Below are positions 15,818 through 24,008 of a stretch of 33,724 bases of DNA, piece by piece; within the stretch, counting starts at the first letter, position 1; each line of letters opens with the position of its first letter. Where the stretch lies: the NCBI GenBank assembly GCA_016342495.1, contig JAEIOG010000055.1:1-33724 (forward strand), in the 5' to 3' direction. The notes beneath the pieces are model-generated. The model was not told the DNA's origin, searched no databases, and saw nothing but the letters and a program-made list of their open reading frames with translations. The position numbers and the translations under genes are program-made. The DNA comes from Phycisphaerae bacterium (GTDB taxonomy: Bacteria > Planctomycetota > Phycisphaerae > Sedimentisphaerales > SM23-30).

Positions 15818-17446
15818 TTATTCAGTTACTTTACTTGTTATTTTTTTATTATCAGCTAATTCAGTCACAATCAGGTCATCGATTTGGGCCTGATCCGGAC
15901 TTTTAATAATTGTGCCATCAGCCTTGCGGGTTATGCTATAGCCACGATTTAAAACCGCGCGAGGATCAAGAGCTCTGAGATGTTGGGCCAGATGCGATAG
16001 TTTACGATTTTGGATATTCATAGACACATCAAAGCCACGATTAAGACGTTGGTCTAACTGCTCCAGGTTCAATTTATTACGCTGGACTTTTTCAGTCGGG
16101 TCGATACGATGATGCTTATTGCTAAGTTCATTTAATTTTTGAGAGTCCCTTTGTAAGCGACGACTAAAACTCATTTGTAATGCCTGAAGTTTGTCATTCA
16201 ATTTCACCGAAGCAGTCGCGATGGCGGCATGTGGTTCGATTTTTTTCAGGGTATCAGTTTTGTGCTGTAAAAGCTGGCGATGTCGATGCAATCTATTCAC
16301 TGTCGTATGGTAAAGCACTTCAAGCTTTTCATCCAGCAATTGCTGCTGATTATTAATTCGCTCGGTGGGTCTGGCAAAAACCGGCCGGTCGGCCAAGCGA
16401 TTTATTTTCAATCTGGTCTCGGTAAGATTTCTGGCAATCGAATTAGTCAATCTATTTTTATTTCCACTGAGCCAATCGATTACATCATCAATTACCGGTA
16501 CAGCCAATTCAGCGGCAGCAGTTGGTGTGGCAGCTCGAACATCAGCTACAAAATCCGAAATTGAATTATCAATTTCATGGCCCACCGCTGATATAATCGG
16601 AATCGTAGAATTAAAGATTGCCCGGGCGACAACTTCTTCATTAAAAGCCCATAAGTCTTCCAACGAACCGCCGCCCCGGCCAACAATCATCACATCAATT
16701 TTGCCAAATTCTTTTTCACGGGAATTCAACTGCTGGATAGCGTCAGCAATTTGCCTGGCGGCAGTGGCGCCTTGCACCTGGACCGGAAACAATAATTTAC
16801 GAGCAATCGGCCAACGCCGACTCAATGTCCGGGTTATATCTTCAATAGCGGCCCCGGTGTCACTGGTAACGATGGCGATAGTAGCAGGATATTTTGGCAA
16901 AGTTTTTTTATGCTTATTATCAAAAATACCCTCGGCTCGCAATTTTTCTGCTAACTGTCTTAAAGCTAATTCCAAAGCTCCAGCACCGGAAGGTTCCAGC
17001 TTATTAACATAAAACTGATATTTCCCCTGGGGCTCATAGATATCGATACGGCCAGTAGCAATAACTGACAGACCATCAGCAGGTTTAAATTTCAAGCGGG
17101 CAGCATCCGATTTCCACATAACCGCCGGCATTGCGGTATCAGAATCTTTCAGGGTGAAATAGAGATGACCAGTGCCATGGGGCTTAAAGTTAGAAATTTC
17201 GCCAGAAACCATGATTCTGGATGGCATATTCTCATTTATGACATGCTTTAACAGACGAGTAGCCTGGGTAACCGATATTACCGTAGGGCCCTTCTTGATG
17301 GCAGGGACAGGTTTTTGTTGGGGCTTGGTACTATTAAAAAAATCATCTTTGCGCGTGAAAGATTTAGATTTGTCATTGCCAAAGTCAAATTGTTTTTGCG
17401 TCATAATGCTCGCCTGGTTCGCAGTAAAAAAACTCATCGTAGGCAT
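15818..17446 (-). CDS. xseA: Exodeoxyribonuclease VII large subunit
   Basis: XseA is the catalytic subunit of exonuclease VII, which degrades single-stranded DNA from both ends in repair. After a poorly conserved N-terminus comes the OB-fold domain (VSGEISNFKPHGTGHLYFTL onward). The catalytic core carries SDTGAAIEDI, VGRGGGSLEDLWAFNEE and SAVGHEIDNSISDFVADVRAATPTA. A long basic coiled-coil arm (last 200 residues) binds XseB. At about 540 residues it is longer than typical (about 450), mainly in the N-terminus and the arm. The start is uncertain: ATGs at 17446, 17437 and 17404 are all possible, and the last has the best-spaced AGG-containing site. A TTG at 17488 seems unlikely. It lies just downstream of the HDOD gene. 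Confidence 0.92.
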   Translation of the reverse strand: MPTMSFFTANQASIMTQKQFDFGNDKSKSFTRKDDFFNSTKPQQKPVPAIKKGPTVISVTQATRLLKHVINENMPSRIMVSGEISNFKPHGTGHLYFTLKDSDTAMPAVMWKSDAARLKFKPADGLSVIATGRIDIYEPQGKYQFYVNKLEPSGAGALELALRQLAEKLRAEGIFDNKHKKTLPKYPATIAIVTSDTGAAIEDITRTLSRRWPIARKLLFPVQVQGATAARQIADAIQQLNSREKEFGKIDVMIVGRGGGSLEDLWAFNEEVVARAIFNSTIPIISAVGHEIDNSISDFVADVRAATPTAAAELAVPVIDDVIDWLSGNKNRLTNSIARNLTETRLKINRLADRPVFARPTERINNQQQLLDEKLEVLYHTTVNRLHRHRQLLQHKTDTLKKIEPHAAIATASVKLNDKLQALQMSFSRRLQRDSQKLNELSNKHHRIDPTEKVQRNKLNLEQLDQRLNRGFDVSMNIQNRKLSHLAQHLRALDPRAVLNRGYSITRKADGTIIKSPDQAQIDDLIVTELADNKKITSKVTE

Positions 17447-17497
17447 TCGCCTTTTTAAGATTTTACACTGAAAAAGCAATTTGAGCAATTAGAAAGG

Positions 17498-19084
17498 TTA
17501 AAAAACAGATTCAGCCATCGCTAAATTAGTAGTAGGAGCATTTACGACCTGGTATCTAAAGCCACCGTCTTCATTTTCTTCGGCTAAGGTAAGCTGTTGA
17601 GCTGTCAATTCAAATGCCCTGTCGGCACAGCCAACAACAGCGGATTTCTTCCAGTGCACCATGCCGATACAAGCCTGTAATATCATGTCAGAATCAGATT
17701 CGGTCATTGTCTTAGTTTTTAACTCGTTGACTTTCTGATTTAAAGCACTGCAAAGCATCAATGCCTGATTTAGATTAACACCTTTAAGTGCGACAACTGT
17801 CCTGTCATGTTCAGACCTATAAAGAGCTCCGCTTTTCTGGAACAGCTCCGTTAGCATATTGAAATTCATCTCAGGTAGCTGACTCTCAACAGAAAAACCA
17901 TACTCTCCCATTAACTTAGCCAAATTTTTCAGCTTAATGAAAAAAACAGTTAAAGTCGTTTTGCTTTGCCGCACATCACGAGTGGCTCCATCAATATATT
18001 CTACAATTTGTTGTCGCTGTTCGGTAAGTTTTGTCGGATCAGACATCCCGGCGACACAGGACATCATCCCATTATTTAATTGTGCACATTGATTACGAAG
18101 TCTTTGCACTTCAGCTTCACAATCAAACATTTTGCGCTCGCTAGCGATAGCAACCTCGCTAAGCAGCTGATTAGCATTGCCAAGTAAACTGCCTATTTCA
18201 AGCTTTTCAGGCAATACTTCTTCAAACAATTTAGCCACACTAAAATATTCATCACGGGCAGATTCGAGCAATTTCCCGATTGCTTTAACATCAAGGCCAA
18301 ACGTACTTTCGCAATAATCTGCTAATTGTATATCTTCTTCGCTTAGTGTCTGGGGATCATCAAAAGCAAGACTTCCTATAAAATAGGCGATCTGTGAAAG
18401 CTGGACCTGCTGAGCTAATGACGGTACAGCCACCGATCTACGATGATGCGAAATCATTGGCAATGACAACAAATCGGGCAGGCCCCAGGTTTTTGTAATA
18501 ATTTCTAAGGATTCAATATGATCAACGCCAAAAATCTCTCGCTCCAGTTTGAAAAGCGATGTATTGGTAACTGACGTATTGGAAAGCATCTCAATATATG
18601 ACTCGCCAATAACCTGGGCTAACATCAAAACTCCAGATCCTTGTAACAAACCAATCAGAAATGCTTCTTCACGCCGAGCCGGGCAATAAACCCCTGCGAC
18701 CTGTCTAGCAAAAACTCCGCGTAATAATGCCACACGCCAATAATCGGTCATATTAAAACCCTGAGCATCCATCTTGTTTAATGCCGCTACCAGATGGAAG
18801 CCTAAAGCTATCGTCCTTACCTGTTTTAGACCCAATGCGGTAATAGCGCGTTCCAACGTAGTTGCTTTGATGCGTAAGCCATAAAAAGCAGAGTTAGCTA
18901 CGCACATTATCCGGCTGGTCAATCCCTGATCAGATTCGATAACCTTGGCGAAGGTAGCAAAGTTGGCATCCTCATCCTGGCATAATTCCAGTAGCTTCTG
19001 GGCGACCATCGGCAAGGTTGGCACTCTGGCTTCTTTTAATCTATAGCGAATAATTTTCGCCTGCTTATCTTGTGCATCGTCCAT
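17498..19084 (-). CDS. HDOD-domain signalling protein with degenerate GGDEF-like domain
   Basis: The 528-residue cytosolic protein begins with an HDOD domain (about 20-215). Its signatures are VPTLPMVAQKLLELC, IESDQGLTSRIMCVANSAFYG and AITALGLKQVRTIALGFHL. HDOD modules are catalytically inactive relatives of HD phosphohydrolases that act in signalling. After a helical linker comes a region (about 365-515) with the layout of a GGDEF domain but a ruined active site: SEHDR (424-428) sits where GGDEF would be, followed by the expected TVVAL strand. It is therefore probably a sensor or scaffold, not a cyclase. The gene lies directly upstream of xseA on the same strand, and co-transcription is possible. 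Confidence 0.83.
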   Translation of the reverse strand: MDDAQDKQAKIIRYRLKEARVPTLPMVAQKLLELCQDEDANFATFAKVIESDQGLTSRIMCVANSAFYGLRIKATTLERAITALGLKQVRTIALGFHLVAALNKMDAQGFNMTDYWRVALLRGVFARQVAGVYCPARREEAFLIGLLQGSGVLMLAQVIGESYIEMLSNTSVTNTSLFKLEREIFGVDHIESLEIITKTWGLPDLLSLPMISHHRRSVAVPSLAQQVQLSQIAYFIGSLAFDDPQTLSEEDIQLADYCESTFGLDVKAIGKLLESARDEYFSVAKLFEEVLPEKLEIGSLLGNANQLLSEVAIASERKMFDCEAEVQRLRNQCAQLNNGMMSCVAGMSDPTKLTEQRQQIVEYIDGATRDVRQSKTTLTVFFIKLKNLAKLMGEYGFSVESQLPEMNFNMLTELFQKSGALYRSEHDRTVVALKGVNLNQALMLCSALNQKVNELKTKTMTESDSDMILQACIGMVHWKKSAVVGCADRAFELTAQQLTLAEENEDGGFRYQVVNAPTTNLAMAESVF

Positions 19085-19451
19085 ATAATTTCTCTATCAT
19101 AATCAGGTTTCCCCCCAATATAATTCTCGGACTGAAAACTAACTCAGCCAACGATAATACATGGTTTTCCTTACTTAAGATATTTCGGCAATAAAACCAT
19201 AGCAGATTAACTAGTATTATCCAGTTATCAACAACTATGACGATTATTTTATTTTGTTATTATTTTAGCGTTTTTAACAGAACAAATGCCGATTTCCACT
19301 AGTCAAATAAGTAAAAAATATAGCAGAATTGAATTGAAACTTTATTATCGGACAAGCATCTACCCTAGCGGCTACCGGTATTAAGCTGAGTGGCAACAGG
19401 TACAAGTAATTTATTTGCGTCCCGAAGACAGAAAAACTACTCAAAATATTA
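19085..19451. other. Intergenic stretch between lnt and the HDOD gene
   Basis: These 367 bases have no supported gene and no clear terminator for lnt. The part near 19250 is very AT-rich and is the likeliest promoter area for the HDOD gene, but no -35/-10 pair is convincing. Confidence 0.35.
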
Positions 19452-20936
19452 TTACTTTTTCCGATGTAAATCTATATATAAGCTATAAAATATCAGAATA
19501 GCCATCAATATTTTTAATAGCGAGTTAAAATGATAGCCAAAACTGACAAATATCGTACGGTCATTGTTGGGCATTATTTTAGCAACAGCAGCTACATTTT
19601 GCTCTTGAACCGGTAGATTTCCCAGCAATTTTCCATTGGGGTTTACAATTGCAGAAATACCTGAATTACTGGACCGAACCATATAGCGGCGCAATTCTAT
19701 CGCCCTGAATCTGGCGATATCAATTTGTTGAAAACGTTGAGCCGTTGGCCATGCCATCGGATTCATTACCGGCGCTAACAAAAACTCTGCCCCTTTATCT
19801 ACCAGTTGTCGGGGGATATCGGTAAAGGAACCATCATAACAAATAAAAACACCTACGTTTCCATGGGCAGTTTTGAAAACTTCTTGCCGACTTGCCGGAT
19901 TGCCATCCATGAAAAAAGGTAAAGGTACCGCTTTAGCCTGGCTGTCTATTTTGCCATCAGGATGAATTAATAATGCGGTATTGTCATAATCACAGACACC
20001 AGGATTTTCCGGATCAACATGCACACCAAGGCAAATACAAACCTCATGTTTAGTTGCCAAAGCTTGAACTTTGTTTATAAATGGATCGTCAAGACCAATC
20101 CTGTCAGAAAATAAATGTTCAGGCATAACAATAAAATCTACCCCGACATTAGCTTCGATAGTTTTAGTTATCGTATCAATCAAAAGCTCTTTATTGACTG
20201 AATCAATCTGAATAGCCGCAGCAATGAGATTATCACCTGGTTGATTTTCACTAATTGTGCTCTGGCTATACAATGCCAGTACACCAATACAGATTATTAA
20301 ACCGACCAGAACCACCAGATGTTGCAACTGACGTTTTATAATCACCAAAGCAATTGCCGCATTAACCAGAATAATCAAAAAGCTTATAAAATAAACCCCG
20401 CCAATTGAAGCAATTTGGGCGATAAAAAGATTAGCCGATTGAGAATAACCAATCGCGGCATAGGCAAATCTGATTCGCGTCAGAGTTTCAGCTCTGATAA
20501 GCTCCTGTCCAACAATTGCGACCGGCATCAGCAATAGCAGCCAACCAATACCGTATTTCCGCATAAGAGTTGAAACACAATAAAACGCAACCGCTAACAC
20601 TAAGGACCATAAAAAGAATAAGGATAAAGATATAATAGCAGTAATGCTAAATAGCCAATTCAGGCAAAAGCAATAATAGCTCATAGCCAAAACAACACCT
20701 AAAATTGCGGCATTATCGGGCCTGAGCCTGGGAAGAACCAGAATTACAGGTACAAATCCAATCCAGGCTAAATAATGAAAATAATAAGGATAGAAGCAAA
20801 GTCTCATCAGATAGCCAGTTAAGAGCCCAGCGATAAGTATAGTTAACAAAGCAGGCCAACCTGTAATGTCAACATCACTTTTAATTATCTGGCCAATAGA
20901 CATGATTTTGTACCTATTTTTTAAGTATGATAACAT
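19452..20936 (-). CDS. lnt: Apolipoprotein N-acyltransferase
   Basis: Lnt adds the third acyl chain to the N-terminal cysteine of lipoproteins in the inner membrane. The N-terminal half has about six to seven hydrophobic membrane segments (about residues 28-222). The C-terminal half is a nitrilase-type domain with the catalytic triad visible as Glu273 (VMPEHL), Lys335 (QAKAVPLPF) and Cys366 (VFICYDGS). A final hydrophobic segment (about 470-488) closes the protein. The length is typical. The start is ambiguous for an unusual reason. An exact 33-base tandem duplication gives two in-frame ATGs (20936 and 20903) with the same upstream sequence; the shorter form begins MSIGQ. It lies 17 bases downstream of argJ. 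Confidence 0.9.
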   Translation of the reverse strand: MLSYLKNRYKIMSIGQIIKSDVDITGWPALLTILIAGLLTGYLMRLCFYPYYFHYLAWIGFVPVILVLPRLRPDNAAILGVVLAMSYYCFCLNWLFSITAIISLSLFFLWSLVLAVAFYCVSTLMRKYGIGWLLLLMPVAIVGQELIRAETLTRIRFAYAAIGYSQSANLFIAQIASIGGVYFISFLIILVNAAIALVIIKRQLQHLVVLVGLIICIGVLALYSQSTISENQPGDNLIAAAIQIDSVNKELLIDTITKTIEANVGVDFIVMPEHLFSDRIGLDDPFINKVQALATKHEVCICLGVHVDPENPGVCDYDNTALLIHPDGKIDSQAKAVPLPFFMDGNPASRQEVFKTAHGNVGVFICYDGSFTDIPRQLVDKGAEFLLAPVMNPMAWPTAQRFQQIDIARFRAIELRRYMVRSSNSGISAIVNPNGKLLGNLPVQEQNVAAVAKIMPNNDRTIFVSFGYHFNSLLKILMAILIFYSLYIDLHRKK

Positions 20937-20966
20937 GATTTTGTACCTATTTTTTAAGTATGATAA
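20901..20966. repeat. Exact 33-base tandem duplication at the argJ/lnt junction
   Basis: Two identical 33-base units (20901-20933 and 20934-20966) span the end of argJ and the start of lnt. Each carries, on the minus strand, a TTAA-containing segment, an AGG ribosome-site-like triplet and an ATG. Because 33 is divisible by three, both ATGs are in frame with lnt. Confidence 0.95.
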
Positions 20967-22156
20967 TCGGCATTAATTGTTACGTATCCTTTGGATAAAT
21001 CGCAAGTATAGCAAAAATCAGATGCCTGACCTGCACCGAGGTCTACTTCCACGAGCCATGCTGGGTGCTTCATTTTTGCACTTAGAGTGGCGGGGTCAAA
21101 TTTAACGGGTTGGCCATTGCGATAGACCACTTTGCCGGCAATTTTGCAGGTTAATTTTGACAAATCAAATTTTGCCCCGCTATAGCCAACGGCACTGACG
21201 ATTCGACCCCAATTAGGATCAGCGCCATTAAAAGCCGTTCGCACAAGGGGAGAATCGACAATCGCCCGGACCGCTTTGGTTGCATCTTTGGCAGTTGCCG
21301 CTGAATTAACCCGAACCGTTACAGCACAGGTAGCACCTTCGCCATCGGCGGCAATCTGGCGGGCCAAGTCATCGCAAACCTGCCACAAAGCTTTTTTGAA
21401 AATCTGATAGTTCTCATCTTCAGCTGCAATTTCATTATTACCGGCCATGCCCGAAGCCATAACTATCAACGAATCATTGGTCGACTGATGGTTATCAACC
21501 GAAACCTTATTAAATGTCATCGAGGCGACTTCTCGCAAAGCTTTTTTCAGCATAGCTGGTTTAATATCTGCATCGGTTGTAACAAAACCCAGCATGGTGG
21601 CCATATTAGGAGCGATCATCCCGGAACCTTTAGCGGTACCGGCAACTTTTACTACCTTGCCATCAAGTTTGATCTGCTTAAACGCCAGTTTTTGCGTAAG
21701 ATCAGTTGTCATAATAGCTTGTGAAAATTCAAGACCATTTGTTTCGCTGTTGTTTATCACGTCAAATGCCTTATCAATCCCTGCTGCGACTTTGTCCATA
21801 GGCATGAAATGGCCGATTATTCCGGTTGAATTAACCATGACATCACTTGACTTAATATTCAATTTACTTGCGATTTGGGTGCAAATTGTCTGGGCATCTT
21901 CCAGACCCTGCTGGCCAGTTGCGGCGTTGGCATTGCCGGCATTTACAAACACGGCCTGAATTTTGCCATTTGACACATGGCTACGACAGACATCTATCGT
22001 AGCTGAACATATTTTATTTGTAGTAAAAACCCCAGCTGTATTACAGGGCTTATCTGCTATAATCAAGCCAAGGTCCAGATTACCGGAAGCCTTAATGCCG
22101 GCCTTGACCGCAGCGACCCGAAAACCCCTGGGGGATGTTATTGTTTTATTTGCCAT
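20954..22156 (-). CDS. argJ: Bifunctional glutamate N-acetyltransferase/amino-acid acetyltransferase
   Basis: ArgJ transfers acetyl from N-acetylornithine to glutamate (the cyclic arginine pathway) and can also use acetyl-CoA in bifunctional forms. The 400-residue precursor self-cleaves before the nucleophilic Thr187, seen in GSGMIAPNMATMLGF with the Ala186-Thr187 bond. The N-terminal half shows NAGNANAATG and MVNSTGIIG; the C-terminal half shows FNGADPNWGRI. The length is typical. AAGGA lies eight bases before ATG. It lies downstream of argC on the same strand, separated by 114 bases that contain a triple-hairpin repeat. The gene end is involved in the 33-base duplication, but its own stop codon is intact. 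Confidence 0.95.
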   Translation of the reverse strand: MANKTITSPRGFRVAAVKAGIKASGNLDLGLIIADKPCNTAGVFTTNKICSATIDVCRSHVSNGKIQAVFVNAGNANAATGQQGLEDAQTICTQIASKLNIKSSDVMVNSTGIIGHFMPMDKVAAGIDKAFDVINNSETNGLEFSQAIMTTDLTQKLAFKQIKLDGKVVKVAGTAKGSGMIAPNMATMLGFVTTDADIKPAMLKKALREVASMTFNKVSVDNHQSTNDSLIVMASGMAGNNEIAAEDENYQIFKKALWQVCDDLARQIAADGEGATCAVTVRVNSAATAKDATKAVRAIVDSPLVRTAFNGADPNWGRIVSAVGYSGAKFDLSKLTCKIAGKVVYRNGQPVKFDPATLSAKMKHPAWLVEVDLGAGQASDFCYTCDLSKGYVTINADYHT

Positions 22157-22215
22157 TTTATTTTTCCTTAATCTTTTGTATTATTTTAGCCAAGTGAAAC
22201 AATATGCAATAATTA

Positions 22216-22271
22216 GGTATCGCTATCGCGATGTGATTTTTATCAGCATGGGCATAGCCCATCCTACCTGC
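22216..22271. repeat. Triple-hairpin intergenic repeat, copy B
   Basis: This is the second copy of the 56-base element at 8462-8517, in the same orientation. The three differences are at positions 12 and 40 (both in hairpin loops) and at position 18 (the terminal base pair of hairpin 1), so the structure is preserved. Its last base is the first base of the argC stop codon as read on the plus strand, so it forms the whole argC 3' end. Confidence 0.75.
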
Positions 22272-23275
22272 TAAAAACCCATCGTTTCTTCCAGATTGAA
22301 TATGATATTCATATTCTGAACTGCCTGGCCAGCTGCGCCTTTGACCAGATTATCAATAGCAGAGAATACTATCACCCTGCCCTTGGCATTAACCGGGAAA
22401 ATATCACAATAATTTGTATTGGCGACATCTTTCATTGCTGGGGGCTTATCACAAATCCGTACAAAAGGCTCATCCTTATAATATTTTTGATACAATTCAA
22501 TGAGCTTTGCATCACTGACTTTCTCGATTGGCTGGCAATAAATCGTTTCTGCTATGCCCCGGTCGATACTGACAACATGAGGCTGGAAAAGCAGACGAAC
22601 ATTATGGCCACACTTTTCAGTTAAAACCTGTTGCATTTCCGGCATATGCCGATGAACACCCACGCCATAGCCGAAATAATTTTCATTCATTTCCGGGAAA
22701 TGCCAGTTGAGAGCCGCTTTGCGACCCACGCCCGATGTCCCCGAAACCGCATTAACTATTATATCATCACAGGCTATCAGCTTATTTTCCAGTAGAGGTG
22801 CCAAGCCCAAAGTCGCAGCGGTCGGATAACAACCCGGATTAGCAACCAGATTGGCCCCTTTGATTTGCTCACGAAACAGCTCGGGCAAGCCATAAGCAGC
22901 ATTGGCGATATTATCGGGGTCAGTATGTTCAACTTTATAAGTCTTTTCATACAAATCAACATCATGGATTCGATAGTCAGCGCTGAAATCCACAACTTTA
23001 ACACCAGCATCAAGCATCTTGGGGACAAATTCCATCGACGCCTTATGAGGAAGACAGCACAATGCAACATCGGCTACCGTAGCTAACTTATCAATATCCA
23101 ATGCTTCAACTTCAAGGTCAAGTCGATCCCGCAATGCCGGAAAAATCTCACTTATATGACAATGCTGGGCTCGTGAGGTCAGGTAAGTTATCGTGGCCTG
23201 GGGATGGTTTAACAATATTTTAATCGACTCGATGGCCGTATAGCCGGTCGTTCCAATAATGGCTACTCTTATCAT
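22271..23275 (-). CDS. argC: N-acetyl-gamma-glutamyl-phosphate reductase
   Basis: ArgC makes N-acetylglutamate semialdehyde, the third step of arginine synthesis, using NADPH. The ATG of MIRVAIIGTTGYTAIE is chosen (334 residues). The Rossmann strand begins there and GAGGAA lies seven to eight bases upstream, whereas the ATG at 23290 has no ribosome site. The nucleotide-binding GTTGYT (8-13) and the catalytic Cys149 in VANPGCYPTA are clear. HRHMPEMQQ and the substrate-loop features are also present. It precedes argJ, giving a partial arginine cluster. The remaining arg genes are not in this window. Confidence 0.95.
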   Translation of the reverse strand: MIRVAIIGTTGYTAIESIKILLNHPQATITYLTSRAQHCHISEIFPALRDRLDLEVEALDIDKLATVADVALCCLPHKASMEFVPKMLDAGVKVVDFSADYRIHDVDLYEKTYKVEHTDPDNIANAAYGLPELFREQIKGANLVANPGCYPTAATLGLAPLLENKLIACDDIIVNAVSGTSGVGRKAALNWHFPEMNENYFGYGVGVHRHMPEMQQVLTEKCGHNVRLLFQPHVVSIDRGIAETIYCQPIEKVSDAKLIELYQKYYKDEPFVRICDKPPAMKDVANTNYCDIFPVNAKGRVIVFSAIDNLVKGAAGQAVQNMNIIFNLEETMGF

Positions 23276-23441
23276 TTTGAAATTCCTCATTCATTTCAAC
23301 TGTGGTATGTATAGTTGAATAGCGAATTTCACAAAGCGCAATCGTGCCAAATTCGATGCCATCAACTTATTTTATTTCCCGTATGTTATCATCTTTAATA
23401 ATGACTGTAAAGTGCATTAATTCACGAAGCGACGCCACCGG

Positions 23442-24008
23442 CTACTTTACTATTCTTATACGATGACTATTAAGCTCTTTATTTAACTGCTGGGCTTTAT
23501 TGGCCGTACACTTATCCAGCAAATGCCAAAAAGACCTGCCATGATTTTTATGCCGAATATGGCACAGTTCATGTAAGATCACATAATCCTGCAAACGTTT
23601 AGGTAATAATGCCAGATTAATATTCAATGAAATATTATTATCGCTGGAGCATGAACCCCAACGAGTTTTCTGACAGCGAAATGTCACGCGATTATATTTA
23701 AAATTATATTTTGCCGCCAAGAATCTCAAACGATTATATAAATCAGCTTGAGCTTGTTCAAAGTCGATATCAAAATTAGTATCACCCAGCAGTTTATCCT
23801 GTTCGGCATAAATATGCAGTTGCTTGACTATCCAATGCTTTTTGTCATTGATAAAATCCTTAGCTGCTTTTATCGTCCCGAATGTCGGAATCGTTACCGC
23901 AATTGTCTTGTCATGATTGATTTTTAAAATCATGTTTTTGGCAAGTCTGGACCGCGTCAAAGCCACCGTCCCAACATCTTCAATCTCAAGGTGCTTTTTC
24001 ATGTTCAT
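23442..24008 (-). CDS. YgjP-like metallopeptidase-domain protein
   Basis: The 188-residue cytosolic protein belongs to the YgjP/DUF45 family of predicted zinc metallopeptidases. The zinc motif HELCH (146-150) is followed by a third ligand candidate in NHGRSFW (His156). The strongly conserved RWGSCSS (116-122) and SLNINLALLP precede it. No natural substrate is known to me for the family. Its ATG overlaps the U32 peptidase stop codon as TAATG, so the two are translationally coupled. A second ATG at 24002 is possible. It ends about 165 bases before argC on the same strand. Confidence 0.87.
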   Translation of the reverse strand: MNMKKHLEIEDVGTVALTRSRLAKNMILKINHDKTIAVTIPTFGTIKAAKDFINDKKHWIVKQLHIYAEQDKLLGDTNFDIDFEQAQADLYNRLRFLAAKYNFKYNRVTFRCQKTRWGSCSSDNNISLNINLALLPKRLQDYVILHELCHIRHKNHGRSFWHLLDKCTANKAQQLNKELNSHRIRIVK

